Assembly (NCBI GenBank): GCA_020634875.1
Contig: JACKAX010000033.1
Span: 1-39,204 of the forward strand
DNA from: Anaerolineales bacterium
GTDB taxonomy: Bacteria > Chloroflexota > Anaerolineae > Anaerolineales > JABWBV01
DNA: 39,204 bases
Direction of reading: 5' to 3'
Shown here piece by piece: positions 33,300-39,204 of the stretch; positions within the stretch are counted from its first letter, which is position 1, and the number at the start of each line of letters is the position of its first letter. Made by a program: the position numbers and the translations under genes. The notes under the pieces were generated by a model, which saw only the letters and a list, made by a program, of their open reading frames with translations, did not search any database and was not told where the DNA came from.

Positions 33300-33305
33300 T
33301 ATAAT
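33300..33305 (+). promoter_or_regulatory. Candidate -10 of a leaderless RNase D transcript
   Basis: TATAAT at 33300-33305 is only 6 bases before the GTG at 33312 and no Shine-Dalgarno is present, which matches the arrangement at nadK. The -35 is not recognisable. Confidence 0.45.
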
Positions 33306-33311
33306 AATCTC

Positions 33312-34451
33312 GTGCCCTCTACCAACCTCACTGCCCCGACACTCATCACCCGCATGGCGCAACTCCGCGCGTTTGCAGGCAAACTTCCCAAAGAACCCCT
33401 CCTCGCTGTGGACACCGAGTCGAACAGCCTGCATGCTTATCAAGAACAGGTTTGTCTCATTCAATTTACCATCTCCGATGGAGATTATCTGGTTGACCCT
33501 CTTTCGCTTGACTCGCTGGCACCACTTGCCCCATTTTTTGCTGATCCAAAGCACGAAAAAATCTTCCACGCCGCTGAATATGACCTGATCTGTCTCAAGC
33601 GGGATTTTGAATTTGTCTTTACCAACCTTTTCGATACCATGTTTGCGGCCCGAATCCTCGGGCGCAAAAAGGTTGGCCTGGGCTCGATTTTAGAAGAAGA
33701 ATTTCATGTAATCGCAAACAAAAAATATCAACGTGCTGATTGGGGCCAGCGTCCCCTGCCTTCATATCTCCAGGCTTACGCCCAACTAGATACACACTAC
33801 CTTATCCCCCTTCGAAACCGTTTGGGTGACCAACTTCATCAAAAAAATCTATGGTCGCTTGCCGAAGAAGATTTCAAACGCCTTTGCCACGTTAACGGGC
33901 GCGAACCTACGCCGAAAGAAGATCTTGTTTGGCGTATCAACGGGGCACGCGATTTGAGTGCGGGCGAGGCTGCGGTTCTCAATGAACTTTGTCTCTACCG
34001 GGATCAAATGGCCGCCAAATTGAACCGTCCCGTTTTCAAAGTGATGAATGATGAACTGTTGGTGAAATTGGCGCAGCATCTCCCCCTGGATAAAGCCGAA
34101 CTCGTCCGCGCGGGGATGACCGAGCGCCAACTTCACCGGTTTGGGGAGGGCGTGCTGGCGGCAATTTCGCGGGGCATGGCTGCCTCACCGCTGTACCAAC
34201 CCGTACATCCCCGCCCAGATGATGACTATCTTGCACGTATGGAGGCGTTAACCGACTGGAGGAAAATCCGCGCCCGATCTCTCGGTGTTGAGTCCGATGT
34301 TGTCCTCCCTCGTGAGCACATCACCAAGATCGCTCGGGCTAATCCCGCGGGTGGCCCCGACCTCCTCCCGCTCATGGAGGATGTTCCCTGGCGGTACGAA
34401 CACTTCAACGAGCAAATCCTGCGCGTACTTAAACGCGTCAATCGTTCCTAA
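33312..34451 (+). CDS. rnd: Ribonuclease D
   Basis: A 379-residue 3'-5' exoribonuclease for tRNA and other stable RNA 3' ends. GTG start at 33312, chosen because TAPTLITRMAQLRAF matches the family N-terminus; an internal ATG at 33354 would remove it. DEDD-type residues: D34 and E36 in AVDTES, the Asp in HAAEYDL, and YAQLDTHYL for ExoIII. A helical HRDC-like segment follows around residues 215-290 (LSAGEAAVLNELCLYRDQMAAKLNRP). The next gene is a beta-CASP nuclease, so the two may be co-expressed RNA-processing enzymes. Confidence 0.92.
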   Translation: MPSTNLTAPTLITRMAQLRAFAGKLPKEPLLAVDTESNSLHAYQEQVCLIQFTISDGDYLVDPLSLDSLAPLAPFFADPKHEKIFHAAEYDLICLKRDFEFVFTNLFDTMFAARILGRKKVGLGSILEEEFHVIANKKYQRADWGQRPLPSYLQAYAQLDTHYLIPLRNRLGDQLHQKNLWSLAEEDFKRLCHVNGREPTPKEDLVWRINGARDLSAGEAAVLNELCLYRDQMAAKLNRPVFKVMNDELLVKLAQHLPLDKAELVRAGMTERQLHRFGEGVLAAISRGMAASPLYQPVHPRPDDDYLARMEALTDWRKIRARSLGVESDVVLPREHITKIARANPAGGPDLLPLMEDVPWRYEHFNEQILRVLKRVNRS

Positions 34452-34487
34452 AAATTCCCAATATCGCCCTCGCATCACGGAGTTCCC

Positions 34488-35888
34488 ATGAAAATCCACT
34501 TCCACGGCGCGGCGCAAACCGTCACCGGTTCCCAACACCTCCTCGAAATCAACGGCAAAAGCCTGCTTCTTGATTGTGGTCTCTACCAGGGTTCCCGCAA
34601 AGAATCCTACGAAATCAACAAGAATTTTAAATTTTCTCCGCACAAACTGGACGCGATGCTTCTCTCGCATGCCCATATTGATCACGTTGGCAACCTGCCC
34701 AACCTTGTCAAAAATGGCTATAACGGGCCTGTGTACGCCACCCATGCCACCGCCCACCTTGCCGGGGCTATGATGCGGGATTCTGCAAAAATCCAGGAAC
34801 AGGATTCGGGGTATGTCAATAAAAAGCGCGCACGTCGTGGGGAACCTCCTGTTGACCCCCTTTACACAATGGAAGATGCCGAAGATACCATTCAATACTT
34901 GCGAGGGGTAAATTATGACCAGGCTATCGAACCTATTCCGGGCGTTGTTGCACGTTTTGTTGAGGCGGGACACATTCTTGGTTCTGCGGCCATCGTGCTG
35001 GACATCGAAGAAAATGGGCGCAAATTCCGTCTCTGGTTTTCCGGTGACATTGGACGTTTCGACAAACCCATTCTCCGCGACCCCATTCTCCCTGACCACG
35101 CGGATTATTTGCTGATGGAATGTACCTACGGTGACAAGCCGCATCGTAGCCCAGAAGAAAGCTACGAAGAACTGCAAAAGGTGGTCAAACGCACGATTGA
35201 ACGCGGGGGCAAAGTGATCATCCCTGCTTTTGCCGTGGGCCGTACCCAAGAACTGGTGTACTCCCTCCATCAGATGTTCGATACTGGAGAGCTGCCCGAA
35301 GTCCCCGTTTTTGTAGACAGCCCCCTCGCCGTCAATATCTCCGACATCTTCCGCCAGCACACCGAATGTTTCGACGAAGAAGCGCTGGAGATGCTTGCCA
35401 CAGACCAAGACCATTCCATCCTGGGTTTCCACCGTCTTACCTATATCCGCTCTGTCGAAGAATCTAAAGCTCTCAATGACAGAAAAGAACCTATGATTAT
35501 CATCTCTGCCTCAGGCATGGCTGAAACCGGACGCGTGCTTCACCACCTCAAGAACAACGTAGAAGACCGCCGCAATACCGTGCTGATCTGCTCCTGGCAA
35601 GCCCCGAACACCCTCGGTCGGCGCATCGCAGATCGAGAAGAACGCATCAAAATCTTCGGGGAATCCTACATGCGCCGGTGCGAAGTTGCAACGATTGGGG
35701 GCTTCTCTGCCCACGCGGGGCAACACCTCCTACGCGATTACGCCCTCGCTGTCAAAGATCAGGTCAAGCAAGTTTTCCTCGTTCACGGCGAAGCGCGCGG
35801 GGCTGATCCCTTGATGGAAATCCTCAAAGGCGAAGGGATGGATCACATTCACTTCCCCGAAATCCACTCCACATGGGAGCTTGAATAA
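34488..35888 (+). CDS. Metallo-beta-lactamase / beta-CASP ribonuclease (CPSF/YSH1-like)
   Basis: A 466-residue Zn-dependent hydrolase. The MBL core carries HAHIDH at residues 61-66, a later His in VEAGHILGSA, and the Asp in WFSGDIG. The beta-CASP cap and motifs include LMECTYGD, IPAFAVGRTQELVYSL, ISASGMAETGRVLHHL, GGFSAHAGQ and a closing VFLVHGE. This is the RNA-cleaving MBL branch related to CPSF-73 and bacterial RNase J or TTHA0252-type nucleases. No KH domains are present. GGAG lies 5 bases before the ATG. Confidence 0.92.
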   Translation: MKIHFHGAAQTVTGSQHLLEINGKSLLLDCGLYQGSRKESYEINKNFKFSPHKLDAMLLSHAHIDHVGNLPNLVKNGYNGPVYATHATAHLAGAMMRDSAKIQEQDSGYVNKKRARRGEPPVDPLYTMEDAEDTIQYLRGVNYDQAIEPIPGVVARFVEAGHILGSAAIVLDIEENGRKFRLWFSGDIGRFDKPILRDPILPDHADYLLMECTYGDKPHRSPEESYEELQKVVKRTIERGGKVIIPAFAVGRTQELVYSLHQMFDTGELPEVPVFVDSPLAVNISDIFRQHTECFDEEALEMLATDQDHSILGFHRLTYIRSVEESKALNDRKEPMIIISASGMAETGRVLHHLKNNVEDRRNTVLICSWQAPNTLGRRIADREERIKIFGESYMRRCEVATIGGFSAHAGQHLLRDYALAVKDQVKQVFLVHGEARGADPLMEILKGEGMDHIHFPEIHSTWELE

Positions 35889-35898
35889 CTTACAACGC

Positions 35899-35940
35899 AA
35901 AACGTAAACATCTCGTTCTGCGCTTTACTTTTTACGTTTT
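35899..35940 (+). repeat. Inverted repeat in front of the NDUFA9-like gene
   Basis: AAAACGTAAA (35899-35908) is exactly repeated in reverse complement at 35931-35940, one base before the ATG at 35942. The intervening CTTTACTTTTTAC belongs to the same pyrimidine-rich word family seen at 4126. The start codon could be partly hidden in the fold. Confidence 0.6.
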
Positions 35941-35941
35941 C

Positions 35942-36895
35942 ATGATCCTCATTACTGGTGGCACGGGCTTTATCGGTCAAGTTGTGACACGTCAATTGGT
36001 AGAAGCGGGATATCCGGTTCGAATGTTGATTCGCCCCTCCCCCGATTCCCCTAGTTTGCCGAAAGGTCTCCCCGTTGAAGTTGCAGTCAGTAGTTTAACA
36101 GACCCGCGCGGGTTACGGGCTGCAATGGCCGGGGTGGATGTTGTCTATCATCTCGTCGGAACAGATCGTTTAGGCCCCGAGGCCAAACTCCTCGAAGTAG
36201 ACATTCAAGGCACGCTTGCCGTTGCCCAGGCTGCTGCGGAAACTGGTGTCGATCGTTTTTTCACCCTCAGCCATTTGGGCGCAGATCGCTCTTCGGCCTA
36301 TCCTCTCCTCAAGGCCAAAGGCATCGCTGAAGAACATGTTCGCCGAAGCGGCGTAGACTATACGATCATTCGCACTGCACCCGCATTTGGGCCGGGTGAT
36401 ACACTCACAACGGGTTTAGCCGCCCTTTTGTACGCACTACCCTTCTTTTTTCTTGTCCCGGGCAATGGGCAATCCCTCCTCCAGCCGATTTGGGTAGAAG
36501 ACCTGGCAACTTGCCTGGTTTGGACCTTGGAAGACGACCGCACCAGGCGGCAAACGTTCGAAGTCGGTGGCCCGGAATATCTCACCTTTCAGCAAATTGT
36601 CCAGATGATTATGACCAAAATTGGGGTAAACAAACGTCTAATCTCTGTTCGCCCTCCGTATATTCGCGGGATGACGCTCTTCCTCGAAACCATTTTTCCT
36701 ATCCTTCCCGTTTCCGTTTTCTGGATAGATTACCTTGCTGTCAACCGCACCTGTCCGCTCGATACTGTTCCTCGTACGTTTGGTCTTTTGCCCTCGCGCT
36801 TCTCCACCAAACTCGATTACCTTACCGAAACCCATTGGGGCCAGGTGTTACGCTACGCTTTCCTGCGCCGCAAGCCCAAAAAGAAAAAATCCTAA
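35942..36895 (+). CDS. NAD(P)-binding, complex I NDUFA9-like protein (atypical SDR)
   Basis: A 317-residue Rossmann-fold protein. GGTGFIG at residues 6-12 is the dinucleotide loop, followed by a basic residue in RMLIRPS that suggests NADP. Other segments: GVDVVYHLVGTDR, THLSHLGAD-like FTLSHLGADRSS, and YTIIRTAPAFGPGD. The canonical SDR YxxxK is replaced by an atypical YPLLKAKG. This pattern is typical of the NDUFA9/atypical SDR group, whose eukaryotic members are accessory subunits of complex I. It lies 2.7 kb downstream of nuoN but is a separate unit. A C-terminal basic tail (RRKPKKKKS) is notable. Confidence 0.82.
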   Translation: MILITGGTGFIGQVVTRQLVEAGYPVRMLIRPSPDSPSLPKGLPVEVAVSSLTDPRGLRAAMAGVDVVYHLVGTDRLGPEAKLLEVDIQGTLAVAQAAAETGVDRFFTLSHLGADRSSAYPLLKAKGIAEEHVRRSGVDYTIIRTAPAFGPGDTLTTGLAALLYALPFFFLVPGNGQSLLQPIWVEDLATCLVWTLEDDRTRRQTFEVGGPEYLTFQQIVQMIMTKIGVNKRLISVRPPYIRGMTLFLETIFPILPVSVFWIDYLAVNRTCPLDTVPRTFGLLPSRFSTKLDYLTETHWGQVLRYAFLRRKPKKKKS

Positions 36896-36896
36896 T

Positions 36897-37925
36897 ATGT
36901 CCCTTTCATCCACTCTCCTTCCGCTGGTCGAAACTGAAATGCAGCGCATTATCGCGCGGCTCCAAACCCCCTCTACCGAAGAAATGCATCACATGATTGC
37001 CTACCACATGGGTTGGGAAGGTGAAGGGGCCGGACCTAAAGCCCAGGGCAAACGTATCCGCCCCTTGCTCGTCCTCCTCTCGTACGGAGCCGCCATCCCT
37101 CCTCCCTCACACCTGACACCTGATACCTGGCACATTCCCCTCCCCGCTGCCGCCTCTGTCGAAATCCTGCACAACTTCTCCCTCATCCACGATGACATTC
37201 AGGATAACAGCCCACTCCGCCGGGGACGCCCTACCGTATGGCAAAAGTGGGGGATCGCCCAAGCCATCAACGCGGGGGATGCGGAATACACGCTCGCCTT
37301 CACCGCGATGCTCGAACTCGGCAAAACAACCGAGCCCGCCATCGCGCTCGAAGCAATCAATATCCTGCAAAATACCTGCATCGCCCTCACGCAGGGCCAG
37401 TATCTCGACATGTCGTTTGAAACCCGCTCCTCGGTTTCTTTGGATGAATACTGGACGATGATTGGGGGTAAAACTGCCGCACTGACTGCCGCTTGTACCG
37501 AGCTGGGCGCGCTGATCGCAGGCGTGGACGATGCGACTCGCGCAGGGTACCGTGAATTTGGGCGTTATCTTGGTTTAGCCTTTCAAGTGCAGGATGATTT
37601 ATTGGGGATTTGGGGAGACGCTGCCCTCACCGGCAAATCCACCGAAAGTGATCTGGTCGCGGGCAAAAAATCCATCCCCGTCGTGTACGGTTTTGCCCAA
37701 GATGGCCCCTTCGCCGCGCGTTGGGCGCAAGGCCCTATTCAGGCGGAAGAAGTTGCCGTTCTTGCAAACCAACTCGAAAAAGAAGGGGCTCGCGCCTATA
37801 CTCAAAAAATGGCTGACGAACTAACCGGAAAAGCAGTGAGGTATTTGCAAGAAGTCAATCCAAGAGGGGAAGCAGGAGCAGCATTAGTGGAGCTTGCGAA
37901 TATGCTGTTGCAGCGGCAGGTATAA
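36897..37925 (+). CDS. Polyprenyl diphosphate synthase (geranylgeranyl/farnesyl type)
   Basis: A 342-residue trans-isoprenyl diphosphate synthase that condenses IPP with allylic diphosphates; products serve quinones, carotenoids or carrier lipids. ATG at 36897 is one base after the previous stop; the frame extending to 36735 lies in that gene. Motifs: GKRIRPLLVLLSYGA, first Asp-rich motif LIHDDIQD with D99, D100 and D103 and downstream RRGRPTVW, and second motif FQVQDDLLGIWGD with D233 and D234. Product chain length cannot be read with certainty. No terminator separates it from the convergent gene one base away. Confidence 0.92.
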   Translation: MSLSSTLLPLVETEMQRIIARLQTPSTEEMHHMIAYHMGWEGEGAGPKAQGKRIRPLLVLLSYGAAIPPPSHLTPDTWHIPLPAAASVEILHNFSLIHDDIQDNSPLRRGRPTVWQKWGIAQAINAGDAEYTLAFTAMLELGKTTEPAIALEAINILQNTCIALTQGQYLDMSFETRSSVSLDEYWTMIGGKTAALTAACTELGALIAGVDDATRAGYREFGRYLGLAFQVQDDLLGIWGDAALTGKSTESDLVAGKKSIPVVYGFAQDGPFAARWAQGPIQAEEVAVLANQLEKEGARAYTQKMADELTGKAVRYLQEVNPRGEAGAALVELANMLLQRQV

Positions 37926-37926
37926 C

Positions 37927-39204
37927 CTACTCATACTTCAACGCCGTGATTGGAACCAGCGTCGCCGCGCGCAATGCCGGATAAATCCCTGAAATCAGTC
38001 CCACTAGCGTTGCAAACAACAACGCAAAACCGAGCAGCCACAACGGGGTCACGACACCGATGGCCGTTGTAGGATAGCCTTGCTGTTGGGTTTGCCCCGC
38101 CATATACACCTGCCCCAACACATTGACAACCTGTCCGGCGAGCCATCCCAGCGAGACGCCTCCCAACCCGCCGATAAACCCAATCCCCGCAGACTCGCCC
38201 AGAAAAATACTGAGCACCTCCATATTCGTCGCCCCCACGGCCTTCATCAGCCCGATCTCCCGCGTTCGCTCCAGGATCGCCATTGCCATTGTGTTGGCAA
38301 TCCCAATTGCCGCGACGAGCAGCGCAATCGCCCCCATCGCGCCAAACATTACCTGCAAAACCAGATAAAAACTGTTAATCCCCTCCACGTAAGATTGGGG
38401 AGTGTACGCCATGAAACCCATCGCCGTAATTTGATCGGCAATGGTCGTTACATCTTTGGCCTCTGCCGCTTGTACGATGACGTTTTGGTAGCCGTCTTTA
38501 TTGCGGTCAATGCGTTTGCCGTTCACCCACTCGTTCATGGCGGTCAGGTCTTCGATGGGGATGTAAATGCTCCAGTCCGGTTCGTTTTGGGTCTCGGTCA
38601 ACATGCCGACGATGCGAAGTTGCAGGTTTTTGCGAATCTCCTGTCCATCTTGATCCCATTTGATTAGGGTGAGTTTGACGGTTTGGCCGACCAGATCGGG
38701 TGGGGGTGGGGGTTCCTGTCCGGGGCGCAGATGCGGATCGTAAAAGTTCATCGGGATCATGGCCCCGATCACGGCGGTGCCCCGGTCGAGAGTGGTGATC
38801 CCCGCTTGAGCCTGTAAGTTCATGTCTGCCAGGTCTGCCACGCCCACCCCGGAGAGGTTTGCGTAGGTTTCCAGCCGGTTGAAATACATCATCCCCGAGC
38901 CATAGAAATAATCCCGTGGAATCACCCGTTCCACCCCTGGAATGGCGGCAAAATCTGCTAGGGATTGGTCAGTGATCAATGTAATACCCGATTCGCCTTT
39001 CCCCCCACCCGGCCCGATATTCACCACCACTGGCCCTTCGCCATACCCCGGCGAAACCTGGATCTGTGTCAGGTCGCCAATGCCGTAAAGTTGAGAATTG
39101 GCGTTTTCTTGCAGCCCCAGCCCCAAAGAAACCAACACAACCACCGCCGACGTGCCGATCACCACCCCAATCGCGGTAAGCGCCACCCGCCCTTTACGCC
39201 GCCC
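37927..39204 (-). CDS. MacB/FtsX-type ABC permease (5' end outside window)
   Basis: At least 425 residues are encoded on the - strand, and the frame is still open at base 39204, where it reads GRRKGRVALTAIGVVIGTSAVV, the usual segment just inside the N-terminus; perhaps 15-25 residues are missing. Architecture: an N-terminal helix, a large periplasmic MacB-PCD-like domain (about 30-270), then three C-terminal helices with the FtsX domain, including ERTREIGLMKAVGATNMEVLSIFLGES. The matching ATPase is probably next, outside the window. It is convergent with the polyprenyl synthase gene. MacB-type systems handle macrolides, peptides or lipoproteins; the substrate is unknown. Confidence 0.9.
   Translation of the reverse strand, partial: GRRKGRVALTAIGVVIGTSAVVVLVSLGLGLQENANSQLYGIGDLTQIQVSPGYGEGPVVVNIGPGGGKGESGITLITDQSLADFAAIPGVERVIPRDYFYGSGMMYFNRLETYANLSGVGVADLADMNLQAQAGITTLDRGTAVIGAMIPMNFYDPHLRPGQEPPPPPDLVGQTVKLTLIKWDQDGQEIRKNLQLRIVGMLTETQNEPDWSIYIPIEDLTAMNEWVNGKRIDRNKDGYQNVIVQAAEAKDVTTIADQITAMGFMAYTPQSYVEGINSFYLVLQVMFGAMGAIALLVAAIGIANTMAMAILERTREIGLMKAVGATNMEVLSIFLGESAGIGFIGGLGGVSLGWLAGQVVNVLGQVYMAGQTQQQGYPTTAIGVVTPLWLLGFALLFATLVGLISGIYPALRAATLVPITALKYE

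Noticed and set aside
34248..35432. Long - strand reading frame (394 codons) opposite the beta-CASP gene
   Set aside because: Mirror frame of a well-recognised + strand gene; its translation has no family features.
37919..37932. A terminator between the convergent polyprenyl synthase and permease genes
   Set aside because: The stops are one base apart and no hairpin with a T run is seen on either strand nearby.

Overview
The window looks like a chromosomal segment of a bacterium of the phylum Chloroflexota, probably Anaerolineae-like. This is inferred from gene content and style: Thr/Pro-rich lipoprotein linkers, a DUF3467 protein, a bacterial translin, a Cas4-like membrane nuclease, a complete 14-gene complex I operon, and intergenic spacers rich in short palindromes. 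No rRNA, tRNA, CRISPR array, insertion sequence or phage gene was seen. Almost everything lies on the + strand; only the last, edge-truncated gene is on the - strand.

Layout. 1-2219: the end of a beta-propeller-like gene, a GNAT-type protein and lipoyl synthase (lipA), followed by a palindromic repeat and a terminator. 2545-4886: an alkaline-phosphatase-superfamily phosphodiesterase and a lipoprotein. 5052-8482: an ABC exporter (one ATPase, two ABC-2 permeases). 8638-14446: a co-oriented nucleic-acid-metabolism block: ssb, DUF3467, translin, a Cas4-like protein split over two membrane-anchored genes, NAD kinase, a B-box zinc-finger membrane protein and recN. 14447-14860: a gene-free, hairpin-rich spacer. 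14861-18459: a DedA protein, a DUF5946 protein, a PrcB-like lipoprotein and a large multi-pass membrane protein (GT-C-like). 18547-33281: a promoter, nuoABCDEFGHIJKLMN in canonical order with tight junctions, and a terminator. 33312-37925: RNase D, a beta-CASP metallo-beta-lactamase, an NDUFA9-like NAD-binding protein and a polyprenyl diphosphate synthase. 37927-39204: the 3' part of a MacB/FtsX-type permease on the - strand.

How the parts fit. The nuo operon encodes a full proton-pumping NADH:quinone oxidoreductase, with NADH module NuoEFG, connecting module BCDI and membrane arm AHJKLMN. The nearby polyprenyl synthase could feed quinone side-chain synthesis, and the NDUFA9-like gene belongs to a family with a complex I-associated eukaryotic member. 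Lipoyl synthase supports the 2-oxoacid dehydrogenases that supply NADH.

The most unusual item is the ssb-to-recN block. At 10252-11112 two consecutive small genes together carry every Cas4-family signature: the first Cys and the His in one, and D, ExK, QxxxY and CX2CX5C in the other. Each has a single transmembrane helix at the end where the domain is cut. Next to them is a translin that keeps the acidic positions used by the Trax ribonuclease. This could be a membrane-tethered, two-subunit nuclease working with a translin on single-stranded nucleic acid. A second theme is palindromic and pyrimidine-rich repeats, some of which run inside coding regions.
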